Virus record (IMG/VR): IMGVR_UViG_3300048672_000503 | Span: 1 to 58,070 of that record | Length of the DNA: 58,070 nucleotides | Source of the DNA: a virus | Reading direction: 5' to 3' (one strand) | In this document: positions 7,413 to 16,299 of the stretch, piece after piece | Numbering within the stretch: the first letter of the stretch is position 1 | How the letters are laid out: each line of letters starts with the position of its first letter | The notes under the pieces: model-generated | What the model was told of the DNA's origin: nothing | The model's input: the letters and a program-made list of their open reading frames with translations, nothing else | Databases searched by the model: none | Position numbers and translations under genes: made by a program

Positions 7413-7642
7413 TGCAATTACTTGATGTGCTGAAAAAAGGACAGGAGATACAGAACCCAGCATTTTGGAAAAGAGTTCAAAACTATGTCAATTTGGTGTC
7501 TATAATTTCACCAACTATAATCCTTTTATTTCCTGACATGGCACCGTTTTTTTCAATAGAAAAATTGGCAATCATATCGACAACAGTTGCAGGAATAAAT
7601 GGTTATTTAACAGTAGCTACTACTGGCAAAATAGGATTATAA
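7412..7642 (+). CDS. Two-helix holin candidate
   Basis: 76 residues with two hydrophobic segments (about 27-43 and 52-70) separated by a short loop, and an amphipathic N-terminus. Size and topology fit a class II holin that would release the nearby M15 endolysin (6442). No holin family was recognised, so this rests on topology and context. Another small membrane protein (57736) is an alternative holin. Confidence 0.55.
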   Translation: MQLLDVLKKGQEIQNPAFWKRVQNYVNLVSIISPTIILLFPDMAPFFSIEKLAIISTTVAGINGYLTVATTGKIGL

Positions 7643-7644
7643 TA

Positions 7645-8094
7645 GTGGCATTAATCGATGTTAGTGAGATTTTGACTGATCCTGATTTGTCTAGTGACAG
7701 AATTAAGGTCAGAAGAAGACAGCAGATAATAGATTCTAACGGTAGAACTACAGAAAGCATCATTGAGTTCAACATACGTGCTGTTGTAACATCAGATTCA
7801 CCAAATGATTTAAGACGTGAAGATGCTGAATATGCTTTTAGCAACAATGCAATTAGTGTAATTTGCAAATTTCAACTTATTGGGCAAGCTGAAGGATACT
7901 TTCCAGATATTGTTGTTTTTGGTGGCAATAATTATCTGGTTTGTGACATAAATTCATATCCACAGTTTGGCAAAGGGTTTTATGAAACAACCTGCATAAG
8001 CATGGACAGAAACGAAAAAATACTTGACTTGGATGAGCCAAAAATGTCATTCAATTTTAAACAAAATAGTCAATACATAGGTTTGACAAAATGA
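7645..8094 (+). CDS. Head-tail joining region protein of unknown function
   Basis: 149 residues, GTG start two bases after the previous stop. It contains a beta-rich central part (VVFGGNNYLVCDINSYPQFGKGFYE) of the sort seen in small head-closure proteins. Gene order (gp10-like neck, this gene, tail terminator-like, sheath) suggests a head-closure or tail-joining role. The stop overlaps the next ATG. Confidence 0.6.
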   Translation: MALIDVSEILTDPDLSSDRIKVRRRQQIIDSNGRTTESIIEFNIRAVVTSDSPNDLRREDAEYAFSNNAISVICKFQLIGQAEGYFPDIVVFGGNNYLVCDINSYPQFGKGFYETTCISMDRNEKILDLDEPKMSFNFKQNSQYIGLTK

Positions 8095-8420
8095 TACTAA
8101 CAGTATTAGATTCAGCAGCAGTCAGTCAAAAAATCATATCCAATGGACAAGAATCCATTGTTGATAAGAGCGGTTCACTAGCAGCAGGATCAGCCCAGGT
8201 GATAGCAAATGCAAATACACTTCGATCTGGGTTTTTCCTTCAAAATCTAGGTGTTGATCCAATGTGGCTGAATGATCTAACAACAGCAACTGCTGGCTCT
8301 GGATCAATCAGATTAGCAGCGGGTGAAAAAATATCAGCACCAAAGGACATACCATTGAATACTCATGCTTTGAGCTTAATTGGCACATCAGGATCAGCAT
8401 TCACTCTGAGGGAGTGGTAA
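8091..8420 (+). CDS. Small structural protein of unknown function
   Basis: 109 residues, rich in Ala, Ser and Gly, predicted mostly beta. It contains GFFLQNLGVDPMWL, a pattern common in small phage surface or decoration proteins whose residues describe a compact beta sandwich. A similar small protein lies at 55147. ATGA-type overlap with the previous gene. The role is inferred from neighbours only. Confidence 0.55.
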   Translation: MILTVLDSAAVSQKIISNGQESIVDKSGSLAAGSAQVIANANTLRSGFFLQNLGVDPMWLNDLTTATAGSGSIRLAAGEKISAPKDIPLNTHALSLIGTSGSAFTLREW

Positions 8421-8425
8421 ACTAA

Positions 8426-9019
8426 GTGCCAAACACTAGCGCAACTGGCGGTTATCTAAGTCCAGCCAACAATGCAAACCAACTTAATGATTCAGCAATT
8501 GCCGATTTATTACATGGTTGGATAGCAGGAATAACAGGCATAGACAACACGCTTGTTAGGCCAAGGTGGCAACAAGAGCAACCAAACATCCCAGATATAA
8601 ACGTCGATTGGTGCGCATTTGGAATAACTGAAAAAACCAACCCAGGAAATCCATTTGAAGTTCATTACCCAGCATCTGTTAATTATCCAGATGGCTACAA
8701 TGAATTAAGAAGGCACCAAGATTTTTCAGCATTGATAACATTGTATGGAATCAATGCTGAAAAGAATGCCATGGTTTTATCATCTGGAATATTCGTGGCA
8801 CAGAACAATGAAGTGCTTAATGGTTATGGAATATTTGTCACTGGACATGGACAATCAACAACAATTCCAGAGTTGATAAAAAATAAATGGGTTTTTAGAG
8901 TTGATTTGACAATTGATTTTAGAAGGCAAATTACATTGGATTATCCAGTGTTGAACATATTGTCATCCGAATCAGACATAAAGAATGAATACTACACTGA
9001 AATAATAACAGCAGGTTAA
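8426..9019 (+). CDS. Tail terminator / neck gp12-like protein
   Basis: 197 residues from GTG 8426, preceded by GGGAGTGGTAAACTAA. The order (DHGWIAGITGIDNTLVRPRW-like N-terminus, then a long beta region ending QITLDYPVLNI) resembles the LIC_12616 / neck-terminator family found directly before contractile sheath genes. It probably caps the tail tube before head joining. Confidence 0.6.
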   Translation: MPNTSATGGYLSPANNANQLNDSAIADLLHGWIAGITGIDNTLVRPRWQQEQPNIPDINVDWCAFGITEKTNPGNPFEVHYPASVNYPDGYNELRRHQDFSALITLYGINAEKNAMVLSSGIFVAQNNEVLNGYGIFVTGHGQSTTIPELIKNKWVFRVDLTIDFRRQITLDYPVLNILSSESDIKNEYYTEIITAG

Positions 9020-9022
9020 AAA

Positions 9023-10522
9023 ATGACAAAATCAACCTTACCAATCACCCGTTTAGTCAATGTTAGTGTCAATTTGGCACCAAATGCTGCTCAAATTCAA
9101 AATATAAATACATTGATGATCTTAGGAACATCAACTGTCATAGATATTATCGAAAGATACCGTGTGTATAGTTCAATATCTCAGGTAGCATCTGACTTTG
9201 GAACATCAGCAGAAGAATATTTGACAGCGGTTTTGTGGTTTGAACAACAACCACAGCCAACAAGTTTGCTAATTGGCCGGTGGGCAAAAACTTCAACAGC
9301 TGGAAAATTAATCGGCGGCGCAGTATCGGCAGCCAATCAATTAATAACTGCTTGGACTGGAATAACCACAGGATCATTGAAAGTATCAACTGATGGTGTG
9401 TTGCGCACATTGACTGGCATGAGTTTTGCAGCACAAACCAACTTGAATGGCGTTGCTTCTGTCATCCAGACTGCATTGCGTGCGGCTTCTTCATTGACTG
9501 AAACAGTAGTTTGGAACTCAACTTTTCAAAGATTTGAAATTACATCAGCAACAACTGGCGCATCATCAACAATTTCATTCCTGACTGCGGCTGGCTCTGG
9601 CGTTGACATTTCAGGGATGCTGGCTGGCCTGTCAACTTCTTCTGGTGCTTATGTCGCCAATGGCATAGTTTCTGAAAGCGCACTTGAAGCCGCCACTTTG
9701 TTTGATAACAATTATGGCCAGACTTGGTACGGTTTGCAAATTCCGGCAGCATCGGATTCTGATCACCAAGCAGTCGGGTCATTTGTTGAAGCAGCAACTT
9801 CAAAACATACATATTGGGTAAGTACAACAGCATCAGGTGTAATATCATCAGCAAGCACAACAGATATTGCTTATCTAATGAAGCAACTGAGCTTGAATCG
9901 CTCAATGGTTCAATATTCAAGCACAAATGCGTATGCATCCGCTTCACTGGCTGCCAAGGCATTGACGATTGATTACAATGGAAACAACACTGTAATTGAT
10001 TTAATGTATAAGCAAGAGCCAGGAATAACAGCAGAAAATCTCAATACAACTCAGATAACTGCGCTTGAAGCAAAGAATGCTAATGTTTTCTTGGCTTACA
10101 ACAATGATACTGCGATAATCGAAAAAGGTAATGCAACAAGTGGTGTGCCAATTGACATAATCACTGGAACTGATTGGTTGTCTTTGGTTGTCCAAACAGA
10201 AGTTTATAATTTGTTGTATTTGAGTGCTACCAAAATACCACAGACGGATGCTGGGAACCACATGATTTTGACAACCATCGAATCGGTGCTATCTCAAGCT
10301 GTTGCTAATGGATTGCTTGCCCCTGGAGTTTGGACATCAGGTGGCTTTGGTGCTTTGTCTACTGGCGATTATATGCCAAAGGGTTTTTATGTTTATGCAC
10401 CACCCATAGTAACTCAATTATCGGCAGATCGTTCTGCAAGAAAATCAGTGACGTTCCAAATAGCTGCAAAATTAGCTGGCGCAATACGCACAGTCGATAT
10501 AATCATCAACGTAAACAGATAA
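9023..10522 (+). CDS. Tail sheath protein (DUF3383-like)
   Basis: 499 residues. N-terminal LPITRLVNVSVNLAPNAAQ and the overall length match DUF3383 proteins, which take the sheath position in several proteobacterial myophages. It is followed by tube and tail chaperone genes, the usual contractile tail order. This gene is the main evidence that the tail contracts. The C-terminal part (RSARKSVTFQIAAKLAGAIR) is the most sheath-like. Confidence 0.75.
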   Translation: MTKSTLPITRLVNVSVNLAPNAAQIQNINTLMILGTSTVIDIIERYRVYSSISQVASDFGTSAEEYLTAVLWFEQQPQPTSLLIGRWAKTSTAGKLIGGAVSAANQLITAWTGITTGSLKVSTDGVLRTLTGMSFAAQTNLNGVASVIQTALRAASSLTETVVWNSTFQRFEITSATTGASSTISFLTAAGSGVDISGMLAGLSTSSGAYVANGIVSESALEAATLFDNNYGQTWYGLQIPAASDSDHQAVGSFVEAATSKHTYWVSTTASGVISSASTTDIAYLMKQLSLNRSMVQYSSTNAYASASLAAKALTIDYNGNNTVIDLMYKQEPGITAENLNTTQITALEAKNANVFLAYNNDTAIIEKGNATSGVPIDIITGTDWLSLVVQTEVYNLLYLSATKIPQTDAGNHMILTTIESVLSQAVANGLLAPGVWTSGGFGALSTGDYMPKGFYVYAPPIVTQLSADRSARKSVTFQIAAKLAGAIRTVDIIINVNR

Positions 10523-10531
10523 GAGATAACA

Positions 10532-10975
10532 ATGTCTACATATTCATTTTTAAACACTCACTGTGCCATAGTTGGCCCAGGCGGGGCAATCAATCTTGGT
10601 GCTGGCGCATCGGTATCCGATGAAGGCATTACACTTGAGCCAAATGACGATATTAACCAGATGACTATTGCAGCAGATGGAACTGTCATGCATTCACTTG
10701 GCACAAATAAGTCAAGAACAATCACTATAAGACTTTTAAAGACATCAGCAACAAACCAAAAGTTGTCTGCTATGTATGCATTCCAAACGGCCAGTGCTGC
10801 TAATCATGGTGTGAATACAATAAGCCTTTCAAATTCACAAACACAAGATGTCATTACATGTCAGCAAGTAGCATTCAAACGTGCTGTGCCATTAACATAT
10901 GGCAAAGACGGTGGCATGAATGAATGGACTTTTGATGCCGCAATTGTTGATGTTACTCTTGGTGGTAATGTATAA
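10532..10975 (+). CDS. Tail tube protein (DUF3277-like)
   Basis: 147 residues following the sheath. The sequence resembles DUF3277 tube proteins: GAGASVSDEGITLEPNDD early, MHSLGTNKSRTITIRLLKTS in the middle and a C-terminal WTFDAAIVDVTLGG. It would stack into the inner tube within the sheath. RBS AGATAACA is weak, so coupling to the sheath gene is possible. Confidence 0.75.
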   Translation: MSTYSFLNTHCAIVGPGGAINLGAGASVSDEGITLEPNDDINQMTIAADGTVMHSLGTNKSRTITIRLLKTSATNQKLSAMYAFQTASAANHGVNTISLSNSQTQDVITCQQVAFKRAVPLTYGKDGGMNEWTFDAAIVDVTLGGNV

Positions 10976-10978
10976 ATC

Positions 10979-11347
10979 ATGAACCCACAATATCAAGTAT
11001 CTGGAAAGTTGAATGTCTTTGATCAACTCAATATAGCACGCAAGTTGTCACCTGCATTGGCTCTTGTTGATGCAGTCGTACGACAAGAAAATGAAGGGAA
11101 AGAAAAAGGTGTGTTGATTGTCATGGCATTGGGTATGCTATCTGATGAAAGCAGCAAATTCATTGTTGAAAAGTGCATGTCGTTGATAACTCGCATTGGT
11201 GCTGATGGAACGGTTGCAAGAATATTTGTAAATGGAAATTTGATGTTTGATGATATGACACTGACTGATTTGACAGATTTGACTGCAAAGGTTATTGAGG
11301 ACAATCTGTCAAATTTTTTGAATACCGCACTACCCAATACAAACTAA
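10979..11347 (+). CDS. Tail assembly chaperone, upstream (G-like) product
   Basis: 122 residues, mostly helical, located between tube and tape measure where the tail assembly chaperone is encoded. Near its 3' end the slippery run AAATTTTTTG (11311-11320) lies in the right register for a -1 shift into a second frame that stays open to 11544, producing a longer G-T-like fusion. See the next two entries. Confidence 0.75.
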   Translation: MNPQYQVSGKLNVFDQLNIARKLSPALALVDAVVRQENEGKEKGVLIVMALGMLSDESSKFIVEKCMSLITRIGADGTVARIFVNGNLMFDDMTLTDLTDLTAKVIEDNLSNFLNTALPNTN

Positions 11348-11544
11348 GCACAAACAATAGTAGTGCGGTGTCACTGGTTTCTATGTCCAGTGAAGAAGAT
11401 TATTTATTCAGACCGATTTTAAATGGCTTGTGTCATTATGAATCCCTAAAAAACGGCACTTTAGATTTGCTGGATATTGCAAAAATGAATGAAGCACTTG
11501 ATGTTCAATCAGAAAATCAAAACATAATACGGAATATGAAATGA
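11299..11544 (+). CDS. Tail assembly chaperone, -1 frameshift extension (T-like part)
   Basis: The -1 frame is open from 11299 to the TGA at 11542-11544. A stand-alone ATG exists at 11383 (53 residues), but the frame continues upstream through the end of the previous gene without a stop. The encoded part EEDYLFRPILNGLCHYESLKNG resembles the second half of tail chaperones in related myophages (ESLKxGTLDLxDIAxMNEALDV pattern). A fusion with the upstream protein is expected from the conserved frameshift in tail chaperone genes. The stop overlaps the next start (ATGA). Confidence 0.75.
   Translation, partial: GQSVKFFEYRTTQYKLSTNNSSAVSLVSMSSEEDYLFRPILNGLCHYESLKNGTLDLLDIAKMNEALDVQSENQNIIRNMK
11311..11320 (+). 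promoter_or_regulatory. Probable -1 ribosomal frameshift site
   Basis: Read in the frame of the upstream chaperone, the heptamer A AAT TTT (11311-11317) has the X XXY YYZ form, directly followed by a second possible T TTT TTG. A -1 slip leads into the open frame ending at 11544. Position and gene context match programmed frameshifting in tail chaperone genes. Confidence 0.65.
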
Positions 11545-11765
11545 CAAAGCACATACACATACATATTGGCACAAAAGACTCTGATCCAATTTCATCCAAG
11601 GGGAAAACACCTGATGAAATAAAGATTGAAAAACGTGATGACAAACGTGTTTTATCCCAAGTGTCTCAATCATTGAAGCAACTATCTTATTTTGCAATGC
11701 AGAATGGCGCAAAAGACATTGAACGTGCTATTGATAAATTATTTGACAAAATAGACGATAGATAA
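11541..11765 (+). CDS. Small HIHIH-motif protein, second copy
   Basis: 74 residues beginning MTKHIHIHIGTKDSD, like the protein at 5026, followed by a charged linker and a helical C-terminal half. The two genes differ elsewhere, so only the N-terminal motif is shared. It lies between tail chaperone and tape measure. Possible metal-binding virion protein; function unknown. Confidence 0.6.
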   Translation: MTKHIHIHIGTKDSDPISSKGKTPDEIKIEKRDDKRVLSQVSQSLKQLSYFAMQNGAKDIERAIDKLFDKIDDR

Positions 11766-11767
11766 TT

Positions 11768-13162
11768 ATGTCTAGTAACGTTCTTCAAGAATATTTAATT
11801 CGTTTAGGATATCAAGTTGATGCCATTGGTTTTAGACGCTTTGACCAAAACCTGACTGGTGCTTCAAAGAGAATATTCCAAGTTGGTGCTGGCATAACAG
11901 GAATTGTTGCTGCCACTGGTGCTGCATCTGCTGCTTTTGCTTACAACATGCGCAAGATGTATTTCACATCTGAGTTGGCAAACTCCACTGTCAAAAACCT
12001 AAAAGGCATGGAATATGCCGCTGAGCAGGTTGGCATATCGGGTGATTCGATGACTGGAAGCATCCAAGCAATGGCTCAACAACTTCGATTATTCCCTAAC
12101 TTGGCAACATATCTAAACAATATGGGGATTGAGACAGCAGGGAAAACAACAGATGAAATATTGCTTGGATTGGTGAATAGATTAAAAGAGTTACAAGCAA
12201 CACAAGGCATGACCCAAGCAACAGCAGCTGGAATTGCAAGTTTATTTGGAATATCAGAAGAAGATTATCATCAAATGGCACTACATGCTGATGTGATGAA
12301 AGGCAAAGTTGATGAATTGGATGCAACATGGAAGAAACTCAACATAAACATGGAAGAAAACAAAGACACCATAACTGATTATACAGCAAGATTGAGCAAA
12401 TTAGGGATGATTGCTGAGGCAGTTGGCACAAAGTTTTTGACCTATATTGCACCTTGGTTCAATGAAAAGATAAAAACATCAGAAGAATTTTTAGGTGGAA
12501 TATCACGTGGTGTTGATTCCGGTTTTAATGATAAATGGTGGCACTCAAACATTTTTACTGGTGAAGATAAGTCCAAGCAAGCACAAAATGTAAAAAACCA
12601 AACAAATGATTTTATCAAAAAAGGCACAGAAGGTGCTGCAAGTTATTTAAAGAAAGTAAGCAGTCAATATGGTTTGCCAGAAAACTTCATGTATAAGGTT
12701 TTTGGAATTGAATCAGCATATGGATCACAACTAAACAGCTCAGCTGGAGCACAAGGCCCATTCCAATTTATGCCAGGAACTGCAAAAGACATGGGGCTGA
12801 AAAATCCCTATGATTTTGAGGAATCTGCAAATGCATCGGCAAAAATGTATGCTAGGCTGTCTAAAAAATACAATGGTGATCTTGGATTAGCATCGGGTGC
12901 TTACAATTGGGGAGAGGGGAATATTGATTCATGGCTGAAAACTGGCAAAGGCATAAAAGGTCAGGCAATGCCAGAAGAGACAAGGCTCTATATGCAAAAA
13001 TTAGGGACTGATGGAAGTCAATCATCGAATCAAACCATAACAAACAACAATACGTTTAATATAACAGGCAATGATTCAAAACAAATAGCAGATTCAGTTG
13101 CGCAAAAGCAAGATCGAGTCAACGCAAATACGGCCAGACAAATGCAAGTGATACACAAATGA
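11768..13162 (+). CDS. Short tape measure protein with lytic transglycosylase domain
   Basis: 464 residues. N-terminal helical/Ala-rich region with a hydrophobic segment (about 38-60), as in tape measure proteins; residues ~300-400 form an SLT-type lytic transglycosylase with catalytic Glu315 in GIESAYGS and the following AGAQGPFQFMPGTAKDMG motif. The protein is short for a tape measure, so a short contractile tail is expected. The enzyme would open peptidoglycan locally during DNA entry. Confidence 0.8.
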   Translation: MSSNVLQEYLIRLGYQVDAIGFRRFDQNLTGASKRIFQVGAGITGIVAATGAASAAFAYNMRKMYFTSELANSTVKNLKGMEYAAEQVGISGDSMTGSIQAMAQQLRLFPNLATYLNNMGIETAGKTTDEILLGLVNRLKELQATQGMTQATAAGIASLFGISEEDYHQMALHADVMKGKVDELDATWKKLNINMEENKDTITDYTARLSKLGMIAEAVGTKFLTYIAPWFNEKIKTSEEFLGGISRGVDSGFNDKWWHSNIFTGEDKSKQAQNVKNQTNDFIKKGTEGAASYLKKVSSQYGLPENFMYKVFGIESAYGSQLNSSAGAQGPFQFMPGTAKDMGLKNPYDFEESANASAKMYARLSKKYNGDLGLASGAYNWGEGNIDSWLKTGKGIKGQAMPEETRLYMQKLGTDGSQSSNQTITNNNTFNITGNDSKQIADSVAQKQDRVNANTARQMQVIHK

Positions 13163-13848
13163 GCATAGCACCTATACTACAAGCAGGGCAACTCGCAGCA
13201 CAACTCATAATGTTGAAGCCAAAACGCGGCTTGTATGATGTTAAAGTTTCCAAAGACAAGCAAGATGTTTCATTACCGGATATAATTGCACCAGCCACGA
13301 TCGAAGAAAAACATTTTGATAGATTGGAGTTGACTTGTCATCCAATAGAACAAGGTGCTGCAATAACAGATCATGCATTTGCAAACCCACCTGAAATATT
13401 TTTGCGGCTTGGGTGGTCGAATAGCAGCATTCCGTCACAGCAATTGGCAGCTGCTGATATAGCCGCTGCATGGGCTGCTGCTGTTGGTGGCAACGTTGGA
13501 AAGGCAGTTGGTGGTGTGGTTGGTGCTGCCCAGGCTGGCTATAATCTATTACAAGTATCAAGCACAAGCAAAGTCATTGAGGCATATAACGCAATATTAC
13601 AGATGTATTTTAGTCGTGCTGTTTTTACATTGTACACTGGCAAAAGAGTCTATGAAAATGTAATTTGCAAGATGGTTGCTACTGAAACAGATTACACAAT
13701 GGAAAATTCATTGATAATCGCAATGGAGTGCCAACAACTTTTACTTGTCAACACGACAACAAGAGATTTGCCAATCAACAAACAAAAACAGCCAGAATCA
13801 ACAACAGCTCCAATTAATCGTGGAACACAGCAAGCAAGGGAATTATAA
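13159..13848 (+). CDS. Dit-like baseplate protein
   Basis: 229 residues, starting in overlap with the tape measure stop (ATGA). Features such as PDIIAPATIEEKHFDRLELT and an Ala/Gly-rich central segment resemble the Dit-like N-terminal tail protein family of myophages. It likely forms the tube-baseplate interface. The family call is from general resemblance and position. Confidence 0.6.
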   Translation: MSIAPILQAGQLAAQLIMLKPKRGLYDVKVSKDKQDVSLPDIIAPATIEEKHFDRLELTCHPIEQGAAITDHAFANPPEIFLRLGWSNSSIPSQQLAAADIAAAWAAAVGGNVGKAVGGVVGAAQAGYNLLQVSSTSKVIEAYNAILQMYFSRAVFTLYTGKRVYENVICKMVATETDYTMENSLIIAMECQQLLLVNTTTRDLPINKQKQPESTTAPINRGTQQAREL

Positions 13849-14243
13849 TGCCTTTTATTTTTGTTGAATCACCGCCAATTCCAACGATCATTGTTGAGTC
13901 AGGATTTCCAACAACAGAAGCTGCTATTGTCAAAGAAAAATTGTATGAATTGCCATTGATAGCACAACAGCAATCTTTAAGAATAAGTTTGGGTGGTGTA
14001 TATTACAATATATCTGTTGAGTGGAATGAATCAAGTTCAAATTGGAATATAAATCTATCAGATGATAATGGCTTGTCAATATTAAATAGCATACCATTAT
14101 TGACATGTGCCAATATACTTGAGCAATTTGACTATTTGAGGCTTGGTGGGAATCTGAGAATAACTGTTGATTCTGATAACACATCAAACCCAACATATAA
14201 TGATCTTGGGCAGACAAGTCATGTCTACTTTGTAACATCATGA
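13848..14243 (+). CDS. Baseplate plug-like protein
   Basis: 131 residues. RISLGGVYYNISVEWNESSSNW and LLTCANILEQFDYLRLGGNL fit the small baseplate plug family known from cyanophage Pam3 gp18-type proteins. It overlaps the previous stop (TAATG) and the next start (ATGA), so it is co-translated with the Dit-like and hub proteins. Confidence 0.6.
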   Translation: MPFIFVESPPIPTIIVESGFPTTEAAIVKEKLYELPLIAQQQSLRISLGGVYYNISVEWNESSSNWNINLSDDNGLSILNSIPLLTCANILEQFDYLRLGGNLRITVDSDNTSNPTYNDLGQTSHVYFVTS

Positions 14244-15187
14244 TAAGCAATCAATGGTTGAGAAAAGTTGGATTGTTTGTGTTTTCTGATAAAAACGCAA
14301 TTGATCTTTCAGATTTCCATATTAGATTTGAAGTTTGTAATGGTGATTATGCATCACCCAATAATTGCGCAATAAGAATTTACAATTTATCAAAAGACAC
14401 AATAACAAAGCTCACAAAAAACAGCGAGTATAAATCAATAACTCTTAATGCTGGTTATGAATCTGGCAATTATGGTGTTATATTTTCAGGGACAATAAAG
14501 CAATTTAGAATCGGAAAAGAAAGCAATATTGATTCTTATTTGGATATATTATCGGCAGATGGTGACGCAGCATACAACCAGTCATTTATGAATCAGACAT
14601 TTGCCAAAGGCTATACACAAAAAGATGTAATAGATGCTGCAGCAAAATCAATGGGACTTCCAGTTGATTATGGTGGTTTGAAGCAAGATGCACAACACAG
14701 AGTTGTCCCAAACCCACGCGGCAAGGTATCATTTGGCATGAGCCGTGCATTCATGCGAAATGCAGCAACAGTTTTGGATAGTTCATGGTCTATTCAAAAT
14801 GGCAAAATCCAAGTGACAAGCAACAAAGGATATTTGGACAATGATGTTGTAAAGATAAATTCACAAACAGGGATGATAGGGATTCCAGAGCAGACTGATG
14901 AGGGAATACGTGTTAAGTGCTTGTTAAATAGTCGATTGAGAATTGGAAATTTAGTTGAAATAGACAATTCAGCAATAAATGTGCTTCAACAGGCGGACCC
15001 AAATTCACCAACAGTTCCATATGACAGCAACTATGGTCAAATTCAAAATTTAGCACCGCTGTCTGATGATGGGACATATAGAATATTTGTTGTTGAGCAC
15101 GAGGGTGATAACAGAGGACAGCAATGGTATAGCAATCTTGTTGGGCTAGCTATTGATAGAACAAGCAAAACGGTGTTGGCAAAATAA
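14240..15187 (+). CDS. Baseplate hub protein
   Basis: 315 residues with the beta-rich organisation of gp27/gpD-like hub proteins: N-terminal NNCAIRIYNLSKDTI, middle YTQKDVIDAAAKSMGLPV, and a C-terminal domain with GTYRIFVVEHEGDNRGQQW. The hub sits at the centre of the baseplate and holds the spike encoded next. Confidence 0.7.
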   Translation: MISNQWLRKVGLFVFSDKNAIDLSDFHIRFEVCNGDYASPNNCAIRIYNLSKDTITKLTKNSEYKSITLNAGYESGNYGVIFSGTIKQFRIGKESNIDSYLDILSADGDAAYNQSFMNQTFAKGYTQKDVIDAAAKSMGLPVDYGGLKQDAQHRVVPNPRGKVSFGMSRAFMRNAATVLDSSWSIQNGKIQVTSNKGYLDNDVVKINSQTGMIGIPEQTDEGIRVKCLLNSRLRIGNLVEIDNSAINVLQQADPNSPTVPYDSNYGQIQNLAPLSDDGTYRIFVVEHEGDNRGQQWYSNLVGLAIDRTSKTVLAK

Positions 15188-15846
15188 TGGACAGAATAGA
15201 ACGAATTGAACATCCACAAGAATCTTTAATGAGAGCATTAACTGGCTGGCAAACTGAGCTTTGGACGGCACTACCAGGTATTGTGCAATCTTTTGACCCT
15301 GTTGAAATGACTGTTTCAGTACAACCTTCAATTCAAGCACAAATAGAAAACAAGGAGACTGGTGAAACATCATGGGTTAATTTGCCAATTTTGGTTGATG
15401 TCCCAGTAGTCATTCAAAGTGCTGGTGGAATGTCTATAACCATTCCAATCAAAAAAGATGATGAATGTTTGGTTGTTTTTTCAAGTAGGTGCATTGACTC
15501 ATGGTGGCAACAAGGTGGCGTGCAATCACAAAATGAATTTAGGCTGCATGATCTTTCTGATGGCTTTGCATTTATTGGTCCAAAATCAGTTCCAAATGCG
15601 ATCTCAAATTACAGCACCACATCATTGCAAATACGAAACAGTAGCGGTGCAGTTAAAATAGATATAAACCCAACATCGGAAAAGGTTATAATAACGACAT
15701 CAGAACTCACCATAAATGGCAATGTCAAGATAAATGGCAATGTTGAAACAGTTGGCACTTTGAAGAACAACTCTCATGATGTTGGGTCAACTCATATGCA
15801 TAGTGATGTTACAACAGGCTCAAGCAACACAGGATTGCCACTATGA
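15187..15846 (+). CDS. Central spike protein (Gp138-like)
   Basis: 219 residues. N-terminal OB-type domain as in Gp138/gp5-like spikes (LPGIVQSFDPVEMTVSVQPS), then a repetitive beta-helix (ELTINGNVKINGNVETVGTL) and a C-terminal tip with GSTHMHSDVTTG. HxH motifs at spike tips bind iron in P2 and phi92 spikes, so Fe binding is likely by analogy. It would pierce the outer membrane. Confidence 0.8.
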   Translation: MDRIERIEHPQESLMRALTGWQTELWTALPGIVQSFDPVEMTVSVQPSIQAQIENKETGETSWVNLPILVDVPVVIQSAGGMSITIPIKKDDECLVVFSSRCIDSWWQQGGVQSQNEFRLHDLSDGFAFIGPKSVPNAISNYSTTSLQIRNSSGAVKIDINPTSEKVIITTSELTINGNVKINGNVETVGTLKNNSHDVGSTHMHSDVTTGSSNTGLPL

Positions 15847-16277
15847 AATATAGAAAATTAGATCAAAATGGTGATATGAGTTTCGGCAATGCCATCCTTG
15901 ATTTTTATGTTGACATTCCTGAAGCAGTTGCCCAGGCTGTCTTGACTAGATTGAAGTTGTGGCAAGGCGAATGGTTCATTGACACAGAAGCTGGTGTGCC
16001 ATACAACACAAGGGTTATTGGTTTTGGAAATACATTTATTTATGACTATGTTCTGAAATCAACCATATTACAAACCAAAGGCGTCAACTCAATAAAAGAA
16101 TATTCCAGTTTTATAGATCAAAACCGCAATGCGAAGGTGTCTGTTGTTATTGACACGATTTATGGATTATTTTCAATAAACAACTTCACAGAAAATAATG
16201 ATGCAAAATATTCTGGAGACAATTTGGAGCATTGGAACATTGGCTATTGGGATGCAATTAATAGGCGATGGAATTAA
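15843..16277 (+). CDS. Baseplate wedge protein (gp25/gpW-like)
   Basis: 144 residues. Starts in overlap with the spike stop (ATGA). A conserved-looking N-terminal DMSFGNAILDFYVDIPEAVAQ and WFIDTEAGVPY fit small wedge proteins which connect hub to baseplate J. It is followed not by baseplate J but by a tailspike gene. Confidence 0.65.
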   Translation: MKYRKLDQNGDMSFGNAILDFYVDIPEAVAQAVLTRLKLWQGEWFIDTEAGVPYNTRVIGFGNTFIYDYVLKSTILQTKGVNSIKEYSSFIDQNRNAKVSVVIDTIYGLFSINNFTENNDAKYSGDNLEHWNIGYWDAINRRWN

Positions 16278-16299
16278 GCAATAATAAAACAGGATTAAT

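Noticed and set aside
10330-10623. Plus-strand open frame overlapping sheath and tube genes
   Set aside because: Out-of-frame shadow with atypical composition; sheath and tube genes already explain the region.
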